In this document: positions 1 to 9,651 of the stretch, piece by piece | Position numbering within the stretch: the stretch's first letter is position 1 | Layout: the number at the start of each line of letters is the position of its first letter | Assembly: GCA_013995675.1 (NCBI GenBank) | Contig: VWRR01000018.1 | Coordinates: 1 to 64,000, forward strand | DNA: 64,000 nt | Direction: 5' to 3' | DNA from: Cyanidiococcus yangmingshanensis | Taxonomy: Eukaryota; Rhodophyta; Bangiophyceae; Cyanidiales; Cyanidiaceae | Position numbers and translations under genes: made by a program | Notes under the pieces: model-generated | Told to the model about the DNA's origin: nothing | The model's input: only the letters and a program-made list of their open reading frames with translations | The model's database searches: none

Positions 1-230
1 CGCTGCTTTTCGCGGAGCTTCTGTTTGCGCATGTGGTGCTCGACATGCCGGCGCTGCCAGCCACACTCCAAGTTCCCGTCGCTGGCGCCCTCTACATTGT
101 TGTTTTCTGGTGTTTCTGGTACTTTCGCGCCTGGGTCTATGGCCACATCCCGCTGACATCCGATGACCACGAGGGGATGCGTTGGATCAAGCATACCAAA
201 AAGGTCGGCGACAACAAGGGATGGCATTGA
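1..230 (+). CDS. C-terminus of a multi-pass membrane protein (partial at left edge)
   Basis: An open frame enters from the left edge (codons in phase with base 3) and stops at 230. About 75 residues are visible. They contain one clear hydrophobic segment rich in Trp, Phe and Tyr, a preceding hydrophobic stretch cut by the edge, and a short polar tail ending in a Lys/His/Trp-rich sequence. The layout (LLxxELLF followed by a membrane span ending in WVYG) is loosely like the end of FAR-17a/AIG1-type membrane hydrolases, but that is a weak resemblance only. Direction, stop and membrane character are seen directly; the family is a guess. Confidence 0.55.
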   Translation, partial: LLFAELLFAHVVLDMPALPATLQVPVAGALYIVVFWCFWYFRAWVYGHIPLTSDDHEGMRWIKHTKKVGDNKGWH

Positions 231-3091
231 GCGCATGCCCATGGCCAATGCATGGGTGTATGTGTGTGCACGGTACGCGCACCTCATCTCCGTAAGCATG
301 GCATTGTGCGACAGCGGCGAACCGCCTCAGATGCACAAGCTGGATGTGTAAAGAGAGGGGTCGGCGGAAACCTCGGTGTGCGCACTGCTGATGAGGTAAC
401 GCAGCGTGGATTCAGGACCTTTGGGGGTAGCGCCGGTCCAGCGACCCGCCTTGCGATAGCATGGACGGTGTACACCCGAACGAGGATGTGCGCCAACCGT
501 ATGCACCGGAGCTCAGGCAAGGTCGCTGACGCCACCGACGAACCGAAATGGAATGCTCGACTCGAGCCGCACTCCCCCGAGAAGAGTACGTGCCATGCCA
601 CATCGTTGTTACGCGGGTGTTGCGTCAGCCCTGATTCCAACTGTAAACTCCAATGAGCGAACTCGAAGATATCAGAAGCCTCGGCAGCGGCGAGCGATCA
701 GCAAGCTTGACGCTAGAGCGCCAGCAATTCCACGCAGCGCTCAAGTAAGAGCAAGCCCCATGGAGTGCATCTGGCCGTCGGGCGCGAATACGCAGCGATC
801 GTTGGACGCACCATATCGCCATCGGGATCATTCGTCGTCGCTTGGATGGGCCCGGAACAGACGCGAACACGTCGATCGCGGAGTCGATGGTCGATACTAC
901 CCGGTGTTGGCGAAGACGCACACGCTGGCTAGGACCATTCAGAGCCAAGTGCAGAACATTTGCGTTTAGAGAGAGTGAGTTTCGCGGCCACCGGCCGACA
1001 AGTCCAGCGAGTCTTTGAGTCCTACACGATCGACACGGCATAACGAGTCGCAGCATCGACCGCTAGCTGATGTGCGTCGTCGCCAGCAGCATCTGTCAGG
1101 CAAATGCATGGGTTCCAAGTTATGGCACGGGGTGCGCACGAATGAAGCCCATCGTGGACGCGTGTCCAGGAGTTTTTCGCGCACTCGCCCACGAAACATG
1201 TCCGCGCGAGCGCCGGTTCGAATGCGCTGCTACCAAATGGGCTTGCGAAACGTTCGTTTCGTGATTACACGCACCTATTCCATTGGATCTACCACTCCTG
1301 TGCGCTTGCGCCATTACTTTTCTTCGAGCAATTGTGGGGGTCAGCCAGCGAGCCCGTGCGACCAGACCCGGAGACTCTTCGTCATCGAATTGGCTCTTGT
1401 TCGCTCACCGGCGACGCCTCCGAAACGTTGTCTTCTGCTTGGGCTCGACACACCGAGACCCGACGCCATGTCCAATGCAGCCCGTATCGCTGGCCTCGAC
1501 AGCCTATCAGAGGCTATCGCACCGCTAGTTCCTACCCATAGAACAGGTGCCTATTGTCGGGATATAATAAAGGCAATCAAGAGACCGACAAGTACCCCAG
1601 CAACCGTCGCAACGATACTCAGCAGAGAGCTGACGTCCACCTGGTGTAACGGACCGAGGTCAACTAGAACCGGGTCCCGTGCACACAGGAGTGCACTGGT
1701 GTGGCTCGCAGCCCAGCTGGTCGCGACTTGCGACCGCAGTGAGGCACAGAGTAGTCGAGCGCCAACGCCAAAACCGGGCCGTGACGCCGCCCGAGAAGCG
1801 GGTACTCGTGTTCCACGAGTCGCACCCAGCTTGGACCCAAATAGTTGTTGACGCCGCGTGCGCACGGCCAGACCCAGATCAGGCTGGATAAAGCCCATGT
1901 TGACTGGCACTGTGTCCAGAAGAGCGCGAACACGCACTTGCGTAGCTGCAGTCAACCACGACGGCTCGCACCAGAGAGACAACCCCGTCGAGCGATCGCA
2001 CCCAAAACGCACAGCACCCGAGCAGTTACTTGAATACTTCACCGGGTCTTCTGAGCACCAAGCCAACCAAGCTTATGGCCAAGTCGCTCCCAAGTGAAGC
2101 AACCGACACTGCAAGGCGACACTGTCTTGAATGAGCGAGGTTCGCCCGTCGCGGCCCTGGCGCTGGACGGACGCCCAGCACAGGGATCCGCGCGAGCCGC
2201 ATGCGCACTCGGGACACCCCGATTCCCCGCCGACGCGGCTCGCTGCCAATGGCGAGGGCAGCCTGGACGTCGCCTGGGCGCACAGCGTGTTGCGCTCGCC
2301 TCATGTGGCCGCCACGATCGCATCTGTTTGACGCAGGAAGGGTACGCTCAGACGACAGGGTGGGCAAAATGTTTAGAGCGCAGAGGAGCGCCACAGACTC
2401 GGTACTAGATGGATGCAGCACTGACTGCGCAGCCGGATGTGGAGATGCTCCAGTGCCTCGTTCGGTGCACATTCAACCCGCTGCTCACGCTCGCGCACCA
2501 GCATAGAGCGACCTTACCAAGGCTGCTGCCGCTGCAGTCAAGATGCTAGTGTTTTCCGCCCATCAACGGGTGGCGAGCTCGAGTCCGCGCTGTGACAAGC
2601 CTTGTCACCAGCAGGTGGAGCGCCCCTGGCGAAAGACTCGTATCGGTGCGTCGGCGGGCAATCCATGCACTCCCGCGCCGCGTTCAGTCACCAGATTATC
2701 GTTTGTCCGTGTCGTGTGCGGCTCATGTCCCCGTATACGCGCTACGACACGCTGAGCCAATGGACGACGTGCGTGCACATCTGGTCGCGGCCTCCATTAT
2801 GCGATCTCTGCGATCATCCGTACGACTGGACTGCACGACAAACACGCATCGAGTGCGGCGATTCGACAAGATCTCGCACAAGCATTGCGATCCACCAGTG
2901 GAAGCGACCGTCGGCATGCTGGCTCCTGTCGAGGCACCGATGATCCACGTCGTCGGCTGACCCTAGTCCTCGCTGGCAATGCACGGCTACATGCATGTAC
3001 GCACAGCGGTGCTCCAGTACGTCACCGGTGTCCAAACCAAGCGCCGCCTCTGTCCGAGTCCTGAGCCCAGACCGCACGACCACGATGTGTC
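231..3091. other. Long stretch without a supportable gene
   Basis: Open frames of up to about 280 codons occur on both strands. They are Arg/Ser/Cys-rich, overlap each other and show no recognisable domain, as expected by chance in G+C-rich DNA. The only item of note is the end of a 171-codon minus-strand frame (1551-2066), whose last 25 or so residues form a clean hydrophobic helix ending in SRQ. It could be a small tail-anchored or thylakoid protein, but nothing upstream in that frame supports it. No tRNA or repeat was seen. Confidence 0.4.
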
Positions 3092-3991
3092 TCAAGGGTG
3101 CGCCTGGTGCGAACGCCGCCGGAGTGCCTCGATCAGGGCTTCGAGATCATTAGGCCAGTTGCCTGCAGGCGGCTCGATGCCGAACGCCTCAAAGAGCGGG
3201 CGTGCGTCGCCGCGGCTGCGTCTCAGCGCCTCCGAGAGTGCGCGCAGCTGCTGGCGAAACGCAGCCGATCGGAGGACGCTCTCTAGGTCAAAGCCATCCG
3301 GTAAATATTCGTGCAAGAGTGCCGAGGATGCTGCCTGCAGTGCTGGTTCCCGGAGCGCCAGCTCAAGCTCGGGACGCCAACCGAGAAGCTCCGCCAGGCT
3401 CGGACACGCAGGCGCGTTCGCGTTCGCCTCAGTGGTGCGTACGCCGTTCACCGTCGCTGCTGCGCCCTCCACAGGAGCGCCTGCGTGGAGACGCTGCAGC
3501 GCGTTGGCCAGCGCCTGCGCGAACACCGTCTCTGAGCGCGCGGTTGTTCCAAAGGCCGGTGCGGCACGCACTGAGGGTGCCGTCCCTGTGTCGGTGGGCA
3601 CCTCGTCATCGGGATCTGTGCCGGCTGGATCGTCAAGTTCGCGACACTCCAGTGCGTTTCGAACGCGCCGCGCAAGCGTTGCATCGAGGTCTTGGCGCGG
3701 CTCCTGCATCCAGAAGAACAGCTGGAGGTCAGACGACGCAAACGTCAAAACAAACATTCGCCCGGTCCGGCATGCTTGCACGCGTCTCCAGTTCGACTCG
3801 GCAGGAAACACGATGAGGTCCTCCTCGACCGTCCCTGTGGCTCGGTCCTGCCACTGAAAGTGCACAAGCCCATCTTCAGCACGGATAACTCGGACACAAC
3901 CCTTGCGCCTATCGGAACGTACCGTTCCGCTGTCGAAGTAGGCGCGCCCAGCACGGAACTCCACCAGCACCTGTTCCGCGGCCGGCTCCAT
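3092..3991 (-). CDS. RPN13: 26S proteasome ubiquitin receptor Rpn13 (ADRM1)
   Basis: Rpn13 docks on Rpn2 in the proteasome 19S particle, binds ubiquitin chains through its Pru domain, and in many species recruits the deubiquitinase Uch37 through a C-terminal DEUBAD domain. From the ATG at 3991 the protein has 299 residues. Residues about 7-110 are a very clear Pru domain: the VEFRAG opening, the RRKG turn, HFQWQDR, EDLIVFP and the signature LFFWMQEP before a final helix. A low-complexity linker rich in Ala, Thr and Pro follows. The last 110 or so residues are helical, with LLPDGFD-like and LR-rich segments matching a DEUBAD domain. The frame extends 20 codons further upstream, but the ATG at 3991 matches the family N-terminus better. 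No intron is needed. Confidence 0.93.
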   Translation of the reverse strand: MEPAAEQVLVEFRAGRAYFDSGTVRSDRRKGCVRVIRAEDGLVHFQWQDRATGTVEEDLIVFPAESNWRRVQACRTGRMFVLTFASSDLQLFFWMQEPRQDLDATLARRVRNALECRELDDPAGTDPDDEVPTDTGTAPSVRAAPAFGTTARSETVFAQALANALQRLHAGAPVEGAAATVNGVRTTEANANAPACPSLAELLGWRPELELALREPALQAASSALLHEYLPDGFDLESVLRSAAFRQQLRALSEALRRSRGDARPLFEAFGIEPPAGNWPNDLEALIEALRRRSHQAHP

Positions 3992-4051
3992 TGTCAGGGG
4001 GAAGCTACGGCACGTGCGAGTGTTCCCTAGAGAAGAGCGCCCACCGACCAA

Positions 4052-5040
4052 CGCACGCCAGGCCAGGCAGGCGCTTCCTCGGTTCGACCCGAACGGCGTT
4101 GATCCGAGGTGGCGCGCGTGGCGAGGGATCCACCCCGGGCCGAGTTCGCTTGCGACGGGACCGCCGAGTGGGGCGCCCGGGCCTCAGCAACTTTTGTCAG
4201 CGACGTTCGCGATGAATCGGCTCCGTCAGTGAATGCTCCATGCCTTTTCCAGGACCATCCCGGAATGAGTCGTGACGCGCGCTGGCCAAGATCCAGACTC
4301 GGCTCGAAGCGCTGGATCGGTTCGATCCGGAATCCCCAAGACTTGCTTGAGGAAAACGAATGAGATTGAGTGCGAAGCGAGGTCTCTTCAAGTTGTGGAA
4401 AGAGGCGGAATACTCACGAGTTATGTATCATAGACGGACCGGAACGAGCACTCGAGCACTCTGCCAAGGAATGAAGGCGGTCACGAAGAAGGAGATCATC
4501 ACCTACTCGAGTCTGGGACCAACCCGGAAGTGTGCGTGGCTGCCTCCAAGTCTGCCGCTATCGCGAGGGAAGCATCACATCATCGTCTGGGGATGATCGC
4601 CAGCGCTTGCGGGCCCGCCGCCGCCCTCGATTAGAACGAACGCGCTTTTCGCTTCGAAATCATGGTCGTCGCGCTGGCCATCCAGACAAACCGCTGCCAG
4701 TGCTTCTCAATGGACTCGACGATACGTAATCGCCAACCAACTCATGGACATGGTATCGAAACAGCCCGCGATGCCCTGAGTCCAGCAGTGGCGCGCATGG
4801 AAAAATCGCCGCTGCATCGACCGCCGCTGAACCAATCCAGCTCCCGGGATCGCCAGATCAATGACAGCTGCGTTCGACGTTGGGCTTCGGCCATGCGCAT
4901 CAGTGATGCTACCCGCGACCGCCATCGACGTCACTAGCGCTGTTACAGTTGCTGGAGATGATGATGCCGAAGCCATCTCATGGCAGCGGCACGCACCTTG
5001 TGAGACGTGTGCGCGCCCTTGACGCGTGTGCGGGCAGGCG
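4052..5040. other. Intergenic region between Rpn13 and the iron permease
   Basis: Only short overlapping open frames without recognisable domains. It is the shared upstream region of Rpn13 (-) and the FTR1-like gene (+), which are divergent. It leads into the 45-bp repeat array that starts at 5041. Confidence 0.4.
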
Positions 5041-5173
5041 CTCATCCACGCAAAAGCAGACGCTCATCCCGATCGGCACGTGATGCTCATCCACACAAAA
5101 GCGGACGCTCATCCCGATCGGCACGTGGTGCTCATCCACACAATAGCGGACGCTCATCTCGATCGGCACGTGG
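5041..5173. repeat. Three-copy 45-bp tandem repeat, each copy carrying CACGTG
   Basis: Copies begin at 5041, 5086 and 5131 and differ at only a few positions. Each unit has a CTCATCC block, an AAAGC(G/A)GACGCTC block and GATCGGCACGTG. The CACGTG palindromes lie at 5077, 5122 and 5167, exactly 45 bp apart. A fourth, outside the repeat, is at 5221. The array lies about 180-360 bp upstream of the permease start codon. An open frame runs through it into the permease gene, but the translated repeat (Arg/Ser/His-rich) looks like upstream sequence, not protein. Confidence 0.85.
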
Positions 5174-5399
5174 CCGGCGAGCGCCCGTCGCCCGCCACAG
5201 GCGCATCGGCAGCCAACTGGCACGTGCGCCACCCACAGCGGGAAAGCGGCCATGTTGCTCGACTCGCCGTCGTCTGATCCGCTGGCGCTGTATCGGACGT
5301 AGCATCGCGTGGCACGATTGGCGCTGGCATACGTGCTCCAAAGCTTTCGTGCAGTGCACTCGCTGCTGTACAGCAACTGGTTATCTCAGGTGCGGGAGA

Positions 5400-7127
5400 A
5401 TGGTGCAGCTTTTTTCGCTGGCTGGCTTTGTCATCACGTTTCGGGAGGTTCTCGAGGCCTGCATTGTCGTGTCGATTTGCCTCGCGTACCTGCGTCGCAC
5501 CAAGAATGAGCGCTTCGTACGGGACGTTTGGTGGGGCGTGCTCGCCGGTATTGGCGTGCTCATAGTTATCGGAGTCGCCTTTGGAATTGTCTTCTGGACG
5601 CGTGGCCAGGTCCTCTACGACGGCCTCACGGAGCTGCTTTTTGAAGGTATCGTTCGTCTCGTTGCCGTGGTGCTCATCACCTGGATGATATTTTGGATGC
5701 TCAGCACGGCGGCGCAGATGCGGCGAAATCTCGAGAGCGGCATGTCCCAGGCCCTGTCGCGGCGCGGACGCTGGGGCGTGGCGCTCCTCGTATTCACTTC
5801 GATCCTTCGGGAGGGCGTCGAACTCATTGTCTTCCTGTTCGGCATCACGGGCGGCGTCTCCTGGAGCTCGATACCAATCGCCGCCCTGGTGGGTCTTGCG
5901 GTCGCCATCTTCGTCGCGTGGGCGATCTACCGAGGCTCGCTCTCGTTCGATCTGCGCCTCTTCTTCGTGCTGTCCTCGGTGCTGCTCATCGCCTTCGCGG
6001 CAGGCTTTCTCTCAATGGCATTCTTGGACTTTCAGAAAGCAAACTTTTTCGGACCTTTCACCAGAAACGGGAACGAGGATGATTCGATCCCTTCGAAGCA
6101 ACGGCCCTGGTGGAATGCTGCCCTCTGGAGCACCGAAGCCTGCTGTGCTGACGACGGAAACGAATTCTTCAATCTGCTCCATGAGCTCTTCGGGTATGTG
6201 GACTCGCCGACCTTTGTCTCGACGATCGTCTACTTTGGCTATTGGACGCTGGCCTGTGCGCTCTGGATCTACGTCGAGCGACGGAGCCTGGAGCGAAACC
6301 TTCGCCGAATGCATACCGGATACCTCGTATGTACGGTTTTTCTCGCGATCGCCGCGCTGGTGGGCCTCGTGGTTGCTGCCCGAAGCCCGACCTGGAACGG
6401 CATCCTGGTCATGTGCCTGACGCTGGCGCTCGCCCTTGTCGGATTCGGCGCCGCCTGCGCGCCGGAATTCCTGCTGGCGCCTCGAAGCCGCTTCGCGCTG
6501 CTGGGATGCAGCTGGATCGGCCTCGTGCTGGTGGCGTGCCTCGCCATTGCCCTCCAGGTGGCCCAGGCGGTCTGCTCGCCGCGCATCGGTGCCTCCAAGC
6601 ACTGCTATTTGCCACACTTTTACTACTGGTTTCTGATCTTTTCCCCAAACTGGATCGCAAAGCCGCAGACAAACCTAAGCTTCAACGCCCTCGCGGTCCT
6701 GACAGTCTCGATCTGTTTCACGATGCTATTTTGCCTCGCCCAGGGACTGGTCGGTTTCTACGAATGGAAACGCTCCGCGCTGGCAATGCGTCGCCCACGG
6801 GTTAGTCCAGTCACACCAACTGCAGAGAAAGCAAAACACGAAGTTTCAGACCTCTCCGCTGACCTGGAGAGCGGCAAGAGCGAGTCGCTGGCGAGCTCCT
6901 CGATAGACGAGCTCGAGTGGGATCCACTCACTAGGGAGTCAGTCGATCACGGAGAGCGCGAGATCGCTTTTCACTGGGCACTGACACCAGCCGCCCAGAC
7001 GGGAGTGCAACACGCCCCAGACGCCGCTCATCGCTGGATTCGCGAGAATCGAGACCTTGCTTATGGGCAATGCGATGAAGACCGGGAACCTAACACGTGG
7101 GACTCTGGAGGTGACATAAATCCTTGA
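5400..7127 (+). CDS. FTR1: FTR1-type high-affinity iron permease
   Basis: FTR1 permeases carry ferric iron across the plasma or vacuolar membrane, in fungi together with a multicopper ferroxidase. From the ATG at 5400 the protein has 575 residues. The two hallmark REXXE motifs are present: FREVLEA at residues about 14-20 in the first membrane helix and REGVE near residue 137. Between the later helices is an extracellular loop with an adjacent Cys pair (EACCADD) followed by a FNLLHELFGY-like segment, as in fungal FTR1. At least seven spans fit the family. About four more hydrophobic helices and a polar acidic tail of some 100 residues follow, so it is longer than fungal FTR1. The frame is open back to 5007, but the ATG at 5400 begins exactly where the family begins. 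No ferroxidase gene is nearby. Confidence 0.92.
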   Translation: MVQLFSLAGFVITFREVLEACIVVSICLAYLRRTKNERFVRDVWWGVLAGIGVLIVIGVAFGIVFWTRGQVLYDGLTELLFEGIVRLVAVVLITWMIFWMLSTAAQMRRNLESGMSQALSRRGRWGVALLVFTSILREGVELIVFLFGITGGVSWSSIPIAALVGLAVAIFVAWAIYRGSLSFDLRLFFVLSSVLLIAFAAGFLSMAFLDFQKANFFGPFTRNGNEDDSIPSKQRPWWNAALWSTEACCADDGNEFFNLLHELFGYVDSPTFVSTIVYFGYWTLACALWIYVERRSLERNLRRMHTGYLVCTVFLAIAALVGLVVAARSPTWNGILVMCLTLALALVGFGAACAPEFLLAPRSRFALLGCSWIGLVLVACLAIALQVAQAVCSPRIGASKHCYLPHFYYWFLIFSPNWIAKPQTNLSFNALAVLTVSICFTMLFCLAQGLVGFYEWKRSALAMRRPRVSPVTPTAEKAKHEVSDLSADLESGKSESLASSSIDELEWDPLTRESVDHGEREIAFHWALTPAAQTGVQHAPDAAHRWIRENRDLAYGQCDEDREPNTWDSGGDINP

Positions 7128-7595
7128 ACGCTGGAAAGAAAAAAGTACATTTATTGGAAAGGGAGCCAAATCCACATCAGTGCTCGGTCAAAAGGATGAC
7201 CAAGGTAGTCTCGTATCCAGGAGCATGGATGTGAACGAGTGCTAGAACTCGACATCCGTGAGCATCGCAACGGGTTGAAGCACGCCGGCTGGGCGTCCCC
7301 CGGCGCCCGAACAGAGACGAATCCATGCGATCGGCAGCCGCGGCCGAGGACGGCATGGACGCGCCCAAGAGGCTGGCGGACCGAGGCGCGCGCGCACGCC
7401 AGCGATGCGTGCGGGCGGTGATGCGTGGACGCGCCTTGGTCGCCCATCGATACGGCCTGAAACGCGGGAAACATCCTGGACGGCGAGTTTCCTCTTCGAG
7501 CGGTCCCCAAGTCAAGTAAGTACTAGTCGCCTCCGGTGAGTGTCGGCTGTGAAGCGAGATCATCATCACCACCATCTTTATCTTTTTCAAGAACG
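7128..7595. other. Intergenic region between the permease and the epimerase/reductase
   Basis: Nothing recognisable. It contains the 5' flank of the downstream plus-strand gene and a run of CATCATCACCACCATC just before its start. Confidence 0.4.
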
Positions 7596-8507
7596 ATGGA
7601 GAACCACGCTAGCGTAAAGTTTTTGATTGTTGGGCGCACAGGCTGGATCGCCAACATGGTGGCAGCGTTGCTCGAGCAGCGCGGCGAGCGCTACGCCTTT
7701 GCGAGTTTCCGACTCGAGCAGCGCGAGGCGTGTGAGCGCGAGCTCGACGAACTGCGGCCGGAACGGGTCTTGAACTGCGCTGGCGTGACTGGCCGTCCCA
7801 ACGTCGACTGGTGCGAGGACCACCGGCGTGAGACGGTTCGTAGCAACGTGCTCGGCGTGCTAAACTTGGCGGACTGCTGCGCTGAGCGTGGCATCCACCT
7901 GACGAACTTTGCGACCGGATGCTTGTATCACTACGATAGCGGGAAACATCGACCGACGGCCGAGGGCGGGTTCCCGTTCACCGAGGAGGACCCACCCAAC
8001 TTTTTCGGCAGCTACTACAGTCGGACCAAGGCCATGGTGGAGGAGCTGCTCCGCACGGCCTATGAGAATGTGCTCATCCTGCGCTTGCGCATGCCCGTGA
8101 GCGATGACTTGTCGCCGCGCAGTTTCGTCACCAAGATCACGCGTTACGAGAAAGTTGTGAATATCCCGAACAGCATGACGGTGCTGACGGAGCTGTTGCC
8201 GGTGGCGCTCGACATGAGCGAGCGTGGCCTCACCGGAGTCTACAACTTTACCAATCCGGGGAGTATTACGCACAACCAAGTGCTGGCGCTATACAAAAAG
8301 TATATCGATCCAGAGTTTCAGTGGAAGAATTTCACGCTGGAAGAGCAGGCCCAAATTCTCAAGGCCGGTCGCTCGAACTGTGAGCTCGACGTGAGCAAGC
8401 TCCTTCGAGACAATCCTGGTGCGAAGATCCGCGAGGTCCACGAGGCCATGGAGGAGGTTTTCCGGCGCATGCAGGCCCAAGGAATCAGGCCACAGAAAGC
8501 CAGCTAG
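7596..8507 (+). CDS. UER1: dTDP/UDP-4-keto-6-deoxyglucose 3,5-epimerase/4-reductase
   Basis: This enzyme converts the 4-keto-6-deoxyhexose nucleotide to the rhamnose nucleotide, the last step of (UDP/dTDP)-rhamnose synthesis. The protein has 303 residues from the ATG at 7596. It starts with a Rossmann fold nucleotide site (FLIVGRTGWIA, residues about 8-18), then NCAGVTGRPNVDWCEDH, a Thr-rich segment before the catalytic YSRTK (Tyr-x3-Lys), and an LRLRMP segment. These are hallmarks of the plant/fungal NRS/ER-UER1 family. In plants the same domain is also fused to the 4,6-dehydratase in RHM proteins; here it is free. The dehydratase lies 1.1 kb downstream on the same strand. The frame extends 20 codons upstream, but those residues are Ser-rich and not conserved in kind. 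Confidence 0.9.
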   Translation: MENHASVKFLIVGRTGWIANMVAALLEQRGERYAFASFRLEQREACERELDELRPERVLNCAGVTGRPNVDWCEDHRRETVRSNVLGVLNLADCCAERGIHLTNFATGCLYHYDSGKHRPTAEGGFPFTEEDPPNFFGSYYSRTKAMVEELLRTAYENVLILRLRMPVSDDLSPRSFVTKITRYEKVVNIPNSMTVLTELLPVALDMSERGLTGVYNFTNPGSITHNQVLALYKKYIDPEFQWKNFTLEEQAQILKAGRSNCELDVSKLLRDNPGAKIREVHEAMEEVFRRMQAQGIRPQKAS

Positions 8508-9651
8508 CGATGCGATCCAACGCCATCCCTGGTGTCGGGCGAACTGGTCTCCCCGTGATCGCGGACCCGCAATGGAGCGCACGCGCTCGACGGTGTCTGC
8601 GGTGCTGCGCAACGAATGCCCAAAGGGCCACACCGATGCCAGTGCGATCTGGATCATTCGCCGAACATGCACAGGGGATGCTTCGAGGGGGAGAGTGGAA
8701 CCTCACTGCTCACCAGTACAGCACCGAAGTGCACGCACTCGGCTGAAAGGAGATTCATACTGTCACAAGAGAACAATCCAGCCAGCCTGCCTGCCATCCA
8801 GCTGTTGGAAAGAGGGACTCGAGTTGCTTTCGCGGCGATCTGCAATCGCGAACCTCGAATGGCTGCATGCAGCACCGAATTCGGGAACAAGTCGCCAGCG
8901 GATCGAAGAGTCTGCCGTACTACTCGCTGTCACCATAAAATGGGTCACGAGACGCCTGCAAGCTCGCCGGTGTGCCAAAGAGAGGAACGTAGCGCTCATG
9001 CTCCAATCCGCTGCGTATACCGGTTTAAGATCAGCTCCAAGTCCATATCTTTCGCTTACGCTGATCGTCAAACCTGAACTCGACCGAAACTGTCCGCACA
9101 CGCGACACGCCTTGCACCCTATCGATGTATCGCCGAAATCTTTCGCCCACCCACCGAACGCACGCCCGCTGATGGCGACGCAGAAGCAGGCCATGGCCAT
9201 GCACCTGGCGCGATGGATCCGCCCTGATGCGTGCGCCGGACCTCATCGTCCCGAACCCGGGCCGCTGACGAGGCCGCCACGCACCGAGCGGCGCGATCCA
9301 CCAAGATCCCACAGGCGGCGTCGATCCGGTGCCGCCTCCGGTGCCTGTCCGCGTGCCATCCGCATTGGCGCGCCGTCGTTCCGAGTGGGACACGTGTCCC
9401 TTGTCCCGCGCAACTCGTCCACGGCGGCGCATCCGCATGGCATCCCTGAACGCTATCGCGCGCGATGGCTGGATTGGATCGCGCGCCTTGTCGGCCGCGT
9501 CCGCCCGCGGGGTGCCGTTCAACGCGGGCGATTGAGAAAACCGACGGCAGCGGCCGCGGCAAGAATCGGTGGCGGCCGCCTCAACGGGCAAGGCGCTGGC
9601 GCGGACGTTTCTCTCCCATATCGCGGTTGGTGTGCGGTGCTGCGCAACCCC
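8508..9651. other. Spacer between the two rhamnose genes
   Basis: The reading frame of the downstream dehydratase is open through the whole spacer by chance, but the translated sequence (Arg/Pro/His-rich) has no domain and no relation to the family. No other feature is visible. Confidence 0.45.

Noticed and set aside
1015-1851. 278-codon plus-strand frame
   Set aside because: Arg/Ser-rich, no domain, overlapped by other open frames; typical chance frame in G+C-rich DNA.
1551-2066. 171-codon minus-strand frame with hydrophobic tail
   Set aside because: The tail is helix-like but the rest is Cys/Arg-rich and unrecognisable; not enough to call a gene.
5007-5399. N-terminal extension of the iron permease through the 45-bp repeat
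   Set aside because: The family begins at 5400; the extension translates the promoter repeat into Arg/Ser/His-rich sequence.
8419-9651. N-terminal extension of about 410 codons on the 4,6-dehydratase
   Set aside because: Open by chance; composition unlike protein and absent from the family, which starts near 9652-9691.
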